Shown here: piece after piece, positions 54,956 to 63,739 of the stretch | Layout of the letters: each line of letters opens with the position of its first letter | Numbering within the stretch: the stretch's first letter is position 1 | Position numbers and translations under genes: made by a program | Source of the DNA: Bacteroidota bacterium | GTDB taxonomy: Bacteria; Bacteroidota; Bacteroidia; JAHEXY01 | Assembly (NCBI GenBank): GCA_023251875.1 | Contig: JAHEXY010000001.1 | Span: 620,001-684,000 of the forward strand | Reading direction: 5' to 3' | Length of the DNA stretch: 64,000 nt | Notes under the pieces: model-generated | Seen by the model: the letters and a program-made list of their open reading frames with translations, nothing else | Databases searched by the model: none | What the model was told of the DNA's origin: nothing

Positions 54956-55149
54956 TAACTTTTAATACTGTAATTTGCGGAATGTTTGGCCTTGGTGCCG
55001 GTGAAATTGCTTTAATTGGTGGTGTTCTTTTATTTTTATTTGGAGGAACTAAAATTCCTCAATTGATGAAAGGTTTAGGACAAGGCATGAATGAATATAA
55101 AAAAGCTGTTACCGGAATAAATGAAGCCAAAGAAGAATTAAAGAAATAA
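54952..55149 (+). CDS. tatA: Twin-arginine translocase subunit TatA/E
   Basis: The 65-residue protein has one membrane helix ([16 protein letters not shown]), the hinge [22 protein letters not shown] and an amphipathic tail, the complete TatA pattern. It forms the pore for folded Tat substrates such as the catalytic subunit encoded four genes upstream. The first ATG overlaps the chaperone stop (ATGA); an ATG at 54982 (MFGLGAGE) is also possible. tatC is not in the window. Confidence 0.92.
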   Translation: MITFNTVICGMFGLGAGEIALIGGVLLFLFGGTKIPQLMKGLGQGMNEYKKAVTGINEAKEELKK

Positions 55150-55158
55150 GTTTACAAG

Positions 55159-56142
55159 ATGCTCATAGATAGTTTTGGCAGGGTACACGATTATTTGAGA
55201 ATTTCACTTTTAGATAGGTGTAATTTCAGATGCACTTATTGCATGCCGCACGATTTACCTAAAGGTAGTTTTGCCTATGCCAAAAGAATGAGTGCCGAAG
55301 AAATTGATTTCATCTCTTCTGTTTTTGTAAACCTTGGAATTAAAAAAATTCGATTAACAGGAGGCGAGCCTTTAATACGTAAAGATGTAGATGCTATTTT
55401 ACTTTCTTTGTCAAAATATCCAATAGAATTAGCTTTAACTACTAATGGCTCTTTACTGCACAAGCATATTGATATTCTAAAACAAGCAGGAATTAAATCA
55501 GTTAATGTGAGCCTTGATTCTTTAGATCCGGAGAAGTTTTATGCAATTACTAAACGAAATGAATTTCATAAAGTATTAGCCAATATTCATCTTTTGCTTC
55601 ATGAAGGTTTTAAAGTAAAATTAAATGCGGTAGTATTGGCAAATGAAAATGAAAACGAAATTTTAAATTTTGTTCAACTAACAAGAGATTGGCCATTGCA
55701 TGTTCGTTTTATTGAATTTATGCCTTTTGATGGAAATAGCTGGAATCAAAATCAAGTGGTGTCTCATAAAAAAATTGTTGATCTCATTCAACACCATTAC
55801 GAAGTAAATAAAATTGAAGATGCTGTGCATGATACCGCAAAAAAATATAAAGTGCCCGGTTATGAAGGTAGCTTTGCTGTAATCAGCACCATTAGTGAGC
55901 CTTTTTGTGGAGACTGCAACAGATTGCGATTAACATCAGATGGAAAACTAAAAAATTGTTTATTCTCCAAAGAAGAAGTAGACTTGTTAAGCCCTTTAAG
56001 AAAAGGCGAAGATATAATTCCATTAATTGAGTCATGTGTGATAGCTAAGAAAGCTGAACGTGGCGGGCAATTTAATTTCGAAAATAAAATTTTACAACCT
56101 CAAACAATTAAAAACAGAAGCATGATTGCCATTGGCGGTTAA
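55159..56142 (+). CDS. moaA: GTP 3',8-cyclase MoaA
   Basis: The 327-residue radical SAM enzyme has the first cluster motif CNFRCTYC (about 21-28), the GGEP motif (LTGGEPLIR), the C-terminal cluster motif [18 protein letters not shown] and the C-terminal double glycine (IAIGG). It performs the first step of molybdenum cofactor synthesis. It ends the plus-strand operon; its stop overlaps the convergent moaC-mogA stop by four bases. Length is normal. Confidence 0.97.
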   Translation: MLIDSFGRVHDYLRISLLDRCNFRCTYCMPHDLPKGSFAYAKRMSAEEIDFISSVFVNLGIKKIRLTGGEPLIRKDVDAILLSLSKYPIELALTTNGSLLHKHIDILKQAGIKSVNVSLDSLDPEKFYAITKRNEFHKVLANIHLLLHEGFKVKLNAVVLANENENEILNFVQLTRDWPLHVRFIEFMPFDGNSWNQNQVVSHKKIVDLIQHHYEVNKIEDAVHDTAKKYKVPGYEGSFAVISTISEPFCGDCNRLRLTSDGKLKNCLFSKEEVDLLSPLRKGEDIIPLIESCVIAKKAERGGQFNFENKILQPQTIKNRSMIAIGG

Positions 56143-57050
56143 TCATGACTTGCGCCCTTTATAATTCTAAAAATATGCAATACAAAAGGGAATAGTGCAT
56201 CCATTGATTCTTGAGCTCCTCTGGTTGAGCCAGGTAATGTAAAAATGAGTGTTTTTCCTTTTAATCCTGCCACACCTCTCGATAGCATTGAAAATGGAGT
56301 ACGATTTTGTCCATAGTTTCTTGCTGCTTCCATTATTCCGGGAATTTCAACATCTAACATTGGTTTTACAGCTTCTGGAGAAACATCTCTTGGAGAGAGG
56401 CCTGTTCCTCCCGTAATAATTATCAAATCAATATTTGCATTACAATAAACATTTATTTTTTCTTGTATTACATTCACTTCATCGGGTATAATAACATAAT
56501 CTCCAATTGCCACATTGCATTTTTCTAATTTTGCAATAATAGCTTTACCGGCCTTATCTTCTTTTTTACCTGCCGAAATAGAATCGGAACAAACAATTAC
56601 TGCTGCTTTTAAATCTTTCCTAAACTTATCAGTATAGTCAGATTTTCCACCTTTTTTCTCTAATAATTTAATTGATGTAATTTCAATACCTTTATCAATT
56701 GGTTTCAACATATCATACATGGTTAAAGCTACAACAGAAGCTCCATGCATAGCTTCCACTTCAACACCTGTTTTATAGATGGTATCTACTTCAACTCTAA
56801 TAGAAATTTCTAAACCATATATTTCATAACTAACAGCAGTATACTCTATAGGTAATGGATGGCAATCAGGTATTACATCTGAAGTTTTTTTTACAGCAAA
56901 AAGTCCTGCAGTTTTTGCCATTTCAAATACATCTCCCTTAGGTACTTTTTTATTTATTATAGCATTTATTGTTTCCGCAGAACTAACCTTTACAATTGCC
57001 TGGGCAATTGCTTTGCGACATGATATTGTTTTTTGTGTTATATCTACCAT
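56139..57050 (-). CDS. Bifunctional MoaC-MogA/MoaB fusion
   Basis: From the ATG at 57050 (MVDITQKT) the protein has about 303 residues. The first 150 are MoaC (cyclic pyranopterin monophosphate synthase: [41 protein letters not shown]). The rest, after SDYTDKFRK, is MogA/MoaB ([30 protein letters not shown]), which adenylylates molybdopterin. Fusions of the two are known in Bacteroidota. The 57083 start would overlap the upstream gene. It is in one unit with moaE-GNAT and moaD. Confidence 0.92.
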   Translation of the reverse strand: MVDITQKTISCRKAIAQAIVKVSSAETINAIINKKVPKGDVFEMAKTAGLFAVKKTSDVIPDCHPLPIEYTAVSYEIYGLEISIRVEVDTIYKTGVEVEAMHGASVVALTMYDMLKPIDKGIEITSIKLLEKKGGKSDYTDKFRKDLKAAVIVCSDSISAGKKEDKAGKAIIAKLEKCNVAIGDYVIIPDEVNVIQEKINVYCNANIDLIIITGGTGLSPRDVSPEAVKPMLDVEIPGIMEAARNYGQNRTPFSMLSRGVAGLKGKTLIFTLPGSTRGAQESMDALFPFVLHIFRIIKGASHD

Positions 57051-57054
57051 CTTT

Positions 57055-57936
57055 TTATTTAGTAAGAATAAAAACTTTTTCACTATGGCATTTAGAATGG
57101 CATTGTTCTATTTTAGTTTCTAGTTGAAAAGGAATTTCATTAGTATTGAAAAATCCTAATTTTTGGAAAAATAAAGGAATAACAGTAGCTAAATAAATCT
57201 TTTTTGAAGTTTGATTCATTAATTGACTAACTATTTTTTTTCCTATTCCATTTTTTCTGTATGATCCAACAACACCAATAGTGCTTATTTCATCAAAATC
57301 AGTATGATGCTTTAATCTTCCAAATCCGATCAATTCTCCATTTAATTTTGCTGTAATAAAATCTTTATGAGATAAATCTTCTGTATCAAGTTTAAATTTA
57401 TTTGCGAGCTCCTTAATTTTATCTAAATCATCCAATATTGAATTTTGATAGCTGACTTTAAGATCAGTATTGGTTTTCCATTGATGCGAATGATCTTCAA
57501 AAATTTCCTTCCCCCAAATGGGAACATTTGATTTTATTTTTTCTACTATTTCACGACAGGCTGTAAAAGCATCGTTACGGTGTTTTGACGATACAAAAAC
57601 AAACAAACAAATTTCTCCTGCCTTTACTTTTCCTAAGCTATGGTAAATATGCATGCAAGTTAAGTCATATTTTCTAAAAGCCTCTTCGCGTATGTTGTGA
57701 AATTCTTGCTCTGCCGTTTCATGGTAAGATGTATATTCTATTGCTGCAACAGTTTTGTCGTTTATTTTATCGGCCCTTACTTGCCCTAGAAAAATATCAT
57801 GTGCGCCAATATTGGTTTTTGCACTATGTTTGGCTATTGCATTTGCTATAAATTCAGGAGTAATAGCCCCTTCAATAAAGACTTTTTTAATTTTAGACGG
57901 TTTATTTTCGGTTGGTATATTTTTAATTTCAGACAT
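57055..57936 (-). CDS. moaE: MoaE fused to a GNAT acetyltransferase domain
   Basis: Residues about 18-155 form MoaE, the large subunit of molybdopterin synthase ([39 protein letters not shown] with K143). Residues about 160-293 form a GNAT-type N-acetyltransferase domain with the acetyl-CoA loop RKNGIGKK (227-234), VVGSY before it, and a final [10 protein letters not shown] cysteine pair (C279, C283). MoaE is normally about 140-150 residues, so this protein is twice the usual size. The frame is continuous. The GNAT substrate is unknown. Confidence 0.88.
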   Translation of the reverse strand: MSEIKNIPTENKPSKIKKVFIEGAITPEFIANAIAKHSAKTNIGAHDIFLGQVRADKINDKTVAAIEYTSYHETAEQEFHNIREEAFRKYDLTCMHIYHSLGKVKAGEICLFVFVSSKHRNDAFTACREIVEKIKSNVPIWGKEIFEDHSHQWKTNTDLKVSYQNSILDDLDKIKELANKFKLDTEDLSHKDFITAKLNGELIGFGRLKHHTDFDEISTIGVVGSYRKNGIGKKIVSQLMNQTSKKIYLATVIPLFFQKLGFFNTNEIPFQLETKIEQCHSKCHSEKVFILTK

Positions 57937-57956
57937 AGTTTTATTATTGAATATTC

Positions 57957-58190
57957 TTATCCACCAGAAAAAGGTGGTAATAATGCTATTTCATCTCCAT
58001 TATTAAGAATCCTGTTTGTATTATAAATCTTATTATTAATGGATACTTTGTATTTAAAAGATAAAAGCAAATTGTATTTTGAATGAATAACATTTTTTAA
58101 AGTATCAACATCTCTTACATCAGTAAGTATTTCACTTGTTGTATTGCATATTTCAGCAATTCTTCCAAAATATAAAACCTTTATACCCAT
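57957..58190 (-). CDS. moaD: MoaD, molybdopterin synthase sulfur carrier
   Basis: The 77-residue ubiquitin-like protein ends in the required diglycine (LLPPFSGG) and has the beta-grasp pattern (IKVLYFGRIAEICN). Its thiocarboxylated C-terminus gives sulfur to the MoaE partner encoded 20 bases downstream. The start codon abuts a dispersed repeat (copy E). Confidence 0.93.
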   Translation of the reverse strand: MGIKVLYFGRIAEICNTTSEILTDVRDVDTLKNVIHSKYNLLLSFKYKVSINNKIYNTNRILNNGDEIALLPPFSGG

Positions 58191-58283
58191 TGTGGTGTTC
58201 TGAAAATTACAATTTATGTCCCTCTCTTTGAGAGGGATTAAGGGAGAGGAAACAAAAAATACAATTTTTAGAACTCTCCCAAT
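58190..58283 (+). repeat. Dispersed palindromic repeat, copy E
   Basis: Ends TTGTGGTGTTCTGAAAATT and AATTTTTAGAACTCTCCCAA are imperfect inverted repeats; the core is TCCCTCTC-TTTGAGAGGGA followed by TTAAGGGAGAGG. It occupies the whole 5' region of moaD up to its start codon. Confidence 0.87.
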
Positions 58284-58318
58284 GTTTAGTTTTTACAAAA
58301 GTACAATTACAATTGTAA

Positions 58319-58900
58319 TTATTTATAATTTGAAATATAATTTAATTCAGTAGGTGTATTGACATTACTCATCAATTGAGGATGGTAAAATAATTCATTA
58401 TTAATTTCAATTTCATGTGTTGAAAGTTGCCCCAATATATTTTTCATTTTTAAGAAATTATTTTTTAGACAAGTCTTTAAAATTGGAAGACAGCTTTTGT
58501 CATAAATTGCACATAATGGTTCAATATCTCCATTATGTGCCAGTAGATTTACTTGCTTTTCCTGAGCGTGTTCAATTAAATACTTTATTAGATGAGCATT
58601 AACAAGAGGCATATCGCAACTTATAACAATATTTTTTTCACTTTTACTATTGCTTAGTGCGGTATATATTCCACCAAGCGGTCCACAATTTGGTATGCTG
58701 TCATTACAAACTTTATAACCTAGTGAAGAATACACTGCAGTATTTGCGCTAATAATAATATCCCTAACACTGGGTTTTAGTGCTTCAATAACATGTTCAA
58801 TAAATGTTTTGTTATTATAAATTAAAAAGGCCTTGTCGGTTCCCATACGAGAACTTTTACCTCCTGCTAAAATAATTCCTGTTAAAGATTTATTTTTCAC
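58319..58900 (-). CDS. mobA: Molybdenum cofactor guanylyltransferase MobA
   Basis: The 193-residue protein has the nucleotidyltransferase opening GIILAGGKSSRMGTDKAF, CGPLGGIYTAL and the metal site SCDMPLV. It adds GMP to the cofactor, giving the bis-MGD form needed by the DMSO reductase family, which fits the catalytic gene nearby. It overlaps the cytochrome c gene upstream by 11 bases, suggesting co-transcription. The pathway so far: MoaA, MoaC, MoaD/E, MogA, MoeA, MobA, complete. Confidence 0.94.
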   Translation of the reverse strand: MKNKSLTGIILAGGKSSRMGTDKAFLIYNNKTFIEHVIEALKPSVRDIIISANTAVYSSLGYKVCNDSIPNCGPLGGIYTALSNSKSEKNIVISCDMPLVNAHLIKYLIEHAQEKQVNLLAHNGDIEPLCAIYDKSCLPILKTCLKNNFLKMKNILGQLSTHEIEINNELFYHPQLMSNVNTPTELNYISNYK

Positions 58901-59564
58901 TTTTGCTAGCCAATTCTGTTGATAATGTTTTTATGATACCGGCCATAACACTGATTATTACTACCAATAAAATAGCAACTCCAAATAATAAATAGGTGGT
59001 AAATGAAGTTGAATTTACACCACTTTCTTTTACAGCTTCTGTATTATTGCTCGGTGCAACTGTATTAGACGTGTTTTCCACACTTGTTGGTGCTGTAGTG
59101 CTAGGCGCTGGAGCAACTGTAGTGGATGCACTTGAACTTGCATCGCTACTTGTGCTAGTTTGAGTAGGAGATGCTGCTGTTGTACTTTCAGTAGAAGATG
59201 TGTTAGTAGGCGCTGTTGTTGCTACCCCTCCACTTTCATTTTTAATATAAGTTAAAATTGATTTAATATCAGCGTCACTAAAATCTTGGTCGGGCATTGG
59301 TACTTCATTAAATTGGGTAAATAATTCTTGAGCTGCTTTATCTCCGGCATCAATAAGAGACTGCGATGATTTTATCCATTTTAAAAGCCATGCTTCTTTT
59401 CGTCTATCGGTTACACCTTTTAAGTCTGGGCCTACTAAACGCCCTTTGCCAATAGAATGGCATGCGGCACATGATTGTTTAAATGTAGCTGCACCATCTT
59501 GGGAAAATGCGCTAAAAGATAGAATGAATAATCCAACAGCAAGAATAATATTTTTCGAGTTCAT
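58890..59564 (-). CDS. Membrane-anchored cytochrome c with C-terminal helix
   Basis: The 224-residue protein has a Sec signal ending AFSQ, a class I heme domain with CAACHS (about 34-39), a long Ser/Thr/Ala linker, and a C-terminal membrane helix (YLLFGVAILLVVIISVMAGI, about 191-210). The heme domain parallels that of the cytochrome at 11932 (GP-LKGVTDRR versus GPALGGVTKRR), but the anchor is at the other end. It may shuttle electrons between the quinol pool side and the heme-b subunit. mobA overlaps its end. A perfect palindromic operator is centred about 90 bases upstream. Confidence 0.88.
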   Translation of the reverse strand: MNSKNIILAVGLFILSFSAFSQDGAATFKQSCAACHSIGKGRLVGPDLKGVTDRRKEAWLLKWIKSSQSLIDAGDKAAQELFTQFNEVPMPDQDFSDADIKSILTYIKNESGGVATTAPTNTSSTESTTAASPTQTSTSSDASSSASTTVAPAPSTTAPTSVENTSNTVAPSNNTEAVKESGVNSTSFTTYLLFGVAILLVVIISVMAGIIKTLSTELASKSEK

Positions 59565-59646
59565 GGAAATTATTTTTTAGTGAAACTTAATAGGTTGAAT
59601 ATATAATGATCATTTATTTTCCGAAATAATATGCATCATTTCTTGT

Positions 59647-59662
59647 AATGATAAATATCATT
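59647..59662. promoter_or_regulatory. FNR-like operator AATGAT-AAAT-ATCATT
   Basis: A perfect 6+6 palindrome in the gap between the RIC stop and the cytochrome c start (about 90 bases to the latter). Confidence 0.68.
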
Positions 59663-60405
59663 TAGGCAATTTCATTTTCTAATTCAATAGCTCTTGGAAA
59701 GAGAATATTGTTTTCAATATGAATATGCTGGTACAAATCATTTTCAAATTCTTGTAGTTTAGCATATGCTAATTTATATGTAGTACAAGCACCTGCAGGA
59801 GCTGTATAGTTATTTGATAAAGTTCTTATAGAACTCATTAACTCTCCAACATGATCGTGCTCTAATTCCATCATTTCAATAGGGTTTTGAATGGAGCCAA
59901 AATGAGGCAAATGAATTGGTTTTTCATTTTCTTTGGCTATGGCCAATTCCTTTATATAAGGGAATAGCACTTTTTCTTCTTTCATCATGTGAAGGTTAAA
60001 TTCTTCCATCACTTTAATAAAAATATTAGCAATTTCAACTACTTCAGGTTGGGTGTCACCGTGTGCTCTTTCAACTTTTTGAGTATATTCAAATATTAAT
60101 GGCATGGCTTTTACCACATATTTATGATGGGTATTTACAACGTAATCACATAAGAAATCTAAATTCCAACTGTTAAAATCTTGCGATGGCATTGAGGGTT
60201 GTTTATCTATTGCCAGTAAATCTTTTTTAAGAGCATTGAGGTCTACATTCTTGCTTTTACAAACTTGAGATAATGTTCTCTTGCCTCCACAACAAAAATC
60301 AATACCGTATTTTTTAAAAACCTCTGCTTTTCTATAATCTTTACTTACAATTTCACCTACCGTTTGATCAGTTTCTTCGTCTTTCATAAAGTATACAGTT
60401 TCCAT
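59662..60405 (-). CDS. ric: RIC iron-sulfur repair di-iron protein (ScdA/YtfE)
   Basis: The 247-residue protein has the N-terminal ScdA domain with the vicinal cysteines C38-C39 (YGIDFCCGGKRTL) and a C-terminal hemerythrin-like di-iron domain with histidines in VNTHHKY, NLHMMKEEK, LEHDHVGEL and HIHIENNILF. RIC repairs Fe-S clusters damaged by nitric oxide or oxidants. Its place beside the respiratory genes with a palindromic operator centred 80 bases upstream fits NO-linked induction. Confidence 0.94.
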   Translation of the reverse strand: METVYFMKDEETDQTVGEIVSKDYRKAEVFKKYGIDFCCGGKRTLSQVCKSKNVDLNALKKDLLAIDKQPSMPSQDFNSWNLDFLCDYVVNTHHKYVVKAMPLIFEYTQKVERAHGDTQPEVVEIANIFIKVMEEFNLHMMKEEKVLFPYIKELAIAKENEKPIHLPHFGSIQNPIEMMELEHDHVGELMSSIRTLSNNYTAPAGACTTYKLAYAKLQEFENDLYQHIHIENNILFPRAIELENEIA

Positions 60406-60478
60406 ATTTTTTAAATTTATGTTTCTTAATTATTTACAATTAATGGCTCAAAATTACGGTAGGCTTATAGAAAGAAAT

Positions 60479-60492
60479 ATGATGCTTATCAG
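60479..60492. promoter_or_regulatory. FNR-like operator ATGAT-GCTT-ATCAG
   Basis: TGAT-N4-ATCA palindrome centred about 80 bases upstream of the RIC gene, in the gap after the nadB stop. Confidence 0.62.
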
Positions 60493-60505
60493 TAAATAAC
60501 AAGAC

Positions 60506-62068
60506 TTAGATAAGGTCTATATTGAAAAATGCTCCTTTATTTTTTTTACGCTTGATAGATTGCTCAATAGTAAGTTTAGCAACAGTAGTTAGGTTGCGTA
60601 ATTCGCAGAGTTGAGGAGAAAGTATAGTGCTGTTATAAAGTACTTTTGTTTCATAATTCAAAAGCTTAATTCTTTTGCTTGCATGTTTTAAGCCTTGGTT
60701 AGATCTAACAATGCCTACAAAATCGTTCATGGTTTGCTGCACTAATTTTTTATTATGGGTAATAAATATTTTTTCTCGTGGCTCAGAAGTTCCCTCTGCA
60801 TTCCAATCCGGAATGGGTTTATTAAAATTTAATTTTGGGTAAAGATCGATTGAAGATAGGTAACAATGGTGGGCATATACAAGTGCTTCAAGCAAAGAAT
60901 TAGATGCAAGTCTGTTGGCTCCATGTAAGCCAGTATATGCACATTCTCCACAGGCATAAAGATTTTTAATATTCGTTTGTCCGTATTTATTTACTTCAAT
61001 TCCTCCACACTGGTAATGGGCTGCAGGTACAACGGGAATCATTTTTTCAAAAACATCTATTCCTATTGATTTACATTTTTCATAAATATTGGGGAAATGT
61101 TGCAAGAATTTTTTCTTGTTTAATTGCCGGCAATCGAGGTATACAAAATCATCTCCACTTATTTTTAATTCGGTGTCAATTGCGCGCGCAACAATATCAC
61201 GAGAGGCAAGCTCTTGTCGTGAATCATATTTATGCATAAATAAATTACTCGATTGTGTTTTAAGCATACCTCCAAATCCTCTTACAGCTTCTGAAATTAA
61301 AAATGAAGGACTTTCGCCCGGATGATACAATGCTGTAGGATGAAATTGTACAAATTCCATATTTTTTACTTTGGCACCTGCTCTATGAGCCATTGCAAGA
61401 CCATCGCCACTTGCAATTATTGGATTAGTTGTATTAAGATAAACTTGACCAGATCCTCCTGTTGCAAGTAAGCTTATTTTTGAGATGATTTTTATGATTT
61501 TATTATTGAGAATATTAAGCGCATAAATACCAAAACAGTTTATATTGTTTTTGTTTTTTCTTTTTAAATCTAAATGATGTTCGGTAATTAAATCAATTGC
61601 AAAGTAGTGCGAAAGAATAGTAATATTAGGCAATTGGTGAATTTTTTTCAATAAGGTTCTTTCCATTTCAAGCCCTGTACAATCTTTGTGATGAACAATT
61701 CTGTTAGCTGTATGTCCTCCTTCTTTACCAAGATTATATTTACCTGAAGTTTCTTTGTCGAATTTAGCTCCCCAATTAATTAATTCTTTAATTCTTTCAG
61801 GCCCTTCTTTAATTACAAATTCAACAACTTCTTTTTTGCATAATCCATCACCGGCTATTAAAGTATCTTTTATATGTTTCTCAAACGAATCAAATAATTG
61901 ATCTAAGGCTACTGCAACGCCCCCTTGTGCATATTTGGTGTTCGATTCACTTTCATTAGCCTTGGTGATAATTGTAATTTTTGCCTTTGGTAAATGGTTG
62001 GCTACTTTAAGCGCATAGGTTAATCCTGCAATGCCGGAACCAATAATAAGAAAATCAGTTTTAATCAT
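60506..62068 (-). CDS. nadB: L-aspartate oxidase NadB
   Basis: The 520-residue flavoenzyme has the FAD motif LIIGSGIAGLTYALKVA, TKYAQGGVAVAL, the active-site region EGGHTANRIVHHKDCTG, FVQFHPTALYHPG, and the C-terminal ACGECAYTGLHGANRLASNSLLEAL. It oxidises aspartate to iminoaspartate for NAD synthesis and can use fumarate in place of oxygen. It follows nadA with four bases between. Confidence 0.96.
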   Translation of the reverse strand: MIKTDFLIIGSGIAGLTYALKVANHLPKAKITIITKANESESNTKYAQGGVAVALDQLFDSFEKHIKDTLIAGDGLCKKEVVEFVIKEGPERIKELINWGAKFDKETSGKYNLGKEGGHTANRIVHHKDCTGLEMERTLLKKIHQLPNITILSHYFAIDLITEHHLDLKRKNKNNINCFGIYALNILNNKIIKIISKISLLATGGSGQVYLNTTNPIIASGDGLAMAHRAGAKVKNMEFVQFHPTALYHPGESPSFLISEAVRGFGGMLKTQSSNLFMHKYDSRQELASRDIVARAIDTELKISGDDFVYLDCRQLNKKKFLQHFPNIYEKCKSIGIDVFEKMIPVVPAAHYQCGGIEVNKYGQTNIKNLYACGECAYTGLHGANRLASNSLLEALVYAHHCYLSSIDLYPKLNFNKPIPDWNAEGTSEPREKIFITHNKKLVQQTMNDFVGIVRSNQGLKHASKRIKLLNYETKVLYNSTILSPQLCELRNLTTVAKLTIEQSIKRKKNKGAFFNIDLI

Positions 62069-62072
62069 GTTA

Positions 62073-63002
62073 CTAACTTAGTTCAAGCATTTTTTGTATG
62101 GGCACTATCGCTTTTTTACGAATTTCTTCATTAACTAAAATTTCAGTTTTTTCATTTTTTAAACACCAATAGAGTTTTTCTAATGTGTTTACTTTCATGT
62201 AGGCACATTCACTACAAGCGCATGTGTTATCTTGATGTGATGGTGCAGGTATTAGAATTTTACCAGGCACTTCTTTTTCCATTTGATGTAAAATGCCTGC
62301 TTCAGTAGCAATAATAAATTCTTTATTAGGAGAATTTTTTACATAATTAATTATGCCGGAAGTAGAGCCAATATAATGCGCCAGCCTTAAAATAGGTTCT
62401 TCTGATTCAGGATGGGCAATAATTTTTGCATGTGGATAATGCATGCACAGTTGGGTTAATTTTTCCAATGAAAATGCTTCGTGTACCACACAAGATCCAT
62501 CCCAAAGCAACATGTCTCTCCCTGTTTTTTTAATTAAATATTTTCCCAAATTTTTATCGGGAGCAAAAATGATTGATTTGTCTGTTGGGATTGATGCAAT
62601 AATTTTTTCTGCGTTTGAAGATGTGCAAACCAAATTGCTCATAGCTTTTATTTCGGCACTGCAATTGATGTATGTAACTACAATAAGATTTGGATGAGAA
62701 CTGATAAAACGGTTGAATAAATGTGGGGGACATGATTCGGCTAAAGAACATCCCGCTGCGAGATCCGGCAATAAAACTTTTTTTTGAGGATTTAAAATTT
62801 TAGCTGTTTCAGCCATAAAATGCACTCCGGCAAAAACAATGATATCTGCTTTGGTTTGTTGGGCTTGTTGTGATAATGCTAAACTATCTCCAACAAAATC
62901 TGCCATTTCTTGTATTTCGGGTGTTTGATAATAATGCGATAGAATAACTGCATTTTTATCTTCTTTGAGATGAAGAATTTCAGATTTTAAATCTACTTGC
63001 AT
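62073..63002 (-). CDS. nadA: Quinolinate synthase NadA
   Basis: The 309-residue protein has the NadA motifs AVILSHYYQTPEIQEMADF, the three cluster cysteines (C in DLAAGCSLAESCPPH, C in TYINCSAEIK region, C in TCACSECAYMKVN) and FAPDKNLG. It condenses iminoaspartate with DHAP using a 4Fe-4S cluster, which is oxygen- and NO-sensitive. It sits between nadB and the thioredoxin-like gene in one unit. Confidence 0.96.
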   Translation of the reverse strand: MQVDLKSEILHLKEDKNAVILSHYYQTPEIQEMADFVGDSLALSQQAQQTKADIIVFAGVHFMAETAKILNPQKKVLLPDLAAGCSLAESCPPHLFNRFISSHPNLIVVTYINCSAEIKAMSNLVCTSSNAEKIIASIPTDKSIIFAPDKNLGKYLIKKTGRDMLLWDGSCVVHEAFSLEKLTQLCMHYPHAKIIAHPESEEPILRLAHYIGSTSGIINYVKNSPNKEFIIATEAGILHQMEKEVPGKILIPAPSHQDNTCACSECAYMKVNTLEKLYWCLKNEKTEILVNEEIRKKAIVPIQKMLELS

Positions 63003-63003
63003 A

Positions 63004-63624
63004 TTAATTATTCGCTTTGTCGCGCCATTGTTTAATTATAGTGAACAACTCTTTTTGTAGAGATTCCCCTTTATCTTTTGCATACCATAAGTGGATATTT
63101 TTAACCAACTCGTCATGAGAAATTTCAGGTTGTTCTTTTTTTAAAGTATTTACTTTGTCTTGTATTGTAATTGGGCGAGGGCCCCATACACCTATTTCTT
63201 TGATGGCTTGTTCATCTATGCAAATAAGTTTAGGAATCGCTTTATTTCCATTTGTCAAGTATTCGTTCATTACATCAATATTTTCATCTCTCCATATAAA
63301 TTGTAGTGAAATATTTGGCATTTCGTCAGCTATTTTTTTTAGGATAGGAATATTTTGAGCACCATCACCGCACCATGATTCTGTAATGATAATCCACAAC
63401 CATTGATTTTTTATTTGCGATAAACCGGTTTTAATTTCTGGCAGTAGATTGGTATGCTTTTCAATTCGCTTAATACGTTGGGCATTTAGTTGTGTGGCTT
63501 CAATTCGTTCTTTTGTTTGTTCTAAGCCTGAGGTTTTTTCATTTTTGGCAAAAGAGAATACTTTATTACAATAGGTACTGTAATCAATACTAGCTTTACT
63601 AAGAATTAAGTTAATCCTTTGCAT
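63004..63624 (-). CDS. Thioredoxin-fold protein with single-cysteine WCGDG site
   Basis: The 206-residue protein has a thioredoxin fold with IITESWCGDGAQNIPILKKI near residues 98-117 and the cis-proline region AIPKLICID. The active site is CGDG, without the second cysteine of CxxC, so normal dithiol redox activity is unlikely. It is one base from nadA, so it may support NAD synthesis or cluster protection. A perfect palindromic operator is centred about 54 bases upstream. Confidence 0.83.
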   Translation of the reverse strand: MQRINLILSKASIDYSTYCNKVFSFAKNEKTSGLEQTKERIEATQLNAQRIKRIEKHTNLLPEIKTGLSQIKNQWLWIIITESWCGDGAQNIPILKKIADEMPNISLQFIWRDENIDVMNEYLTNGNKAIPKLICIDEQAIKEIGVWGPRPITIQDKVNTLKKEQPEISHDELVKNIHLWYAKDKGESLQKELFTIIKQWRDKANN

Positions 63625-63670
63625 GAGATTTAATATTTCTACAAAGGATGGTGTATTTTACAACATATTA

Positions 63671-63686
63671 AATGATATATATCATT
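63671..63686. promoter_or_regulatory. FNR-like operator AATGAT-ATAT-ATCATT
   Basis: A perfect 6+6 palindrome centred about 54 bases upstream of the thioredoxin-nadA-nadB unit. Confidence 0.68.
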
Positions 63687-63739
63687 TGATAGGCGAAGAG
63701 GGAATAAATTTTGAAGCTCCTTTTAAATAAGAATTAGGT

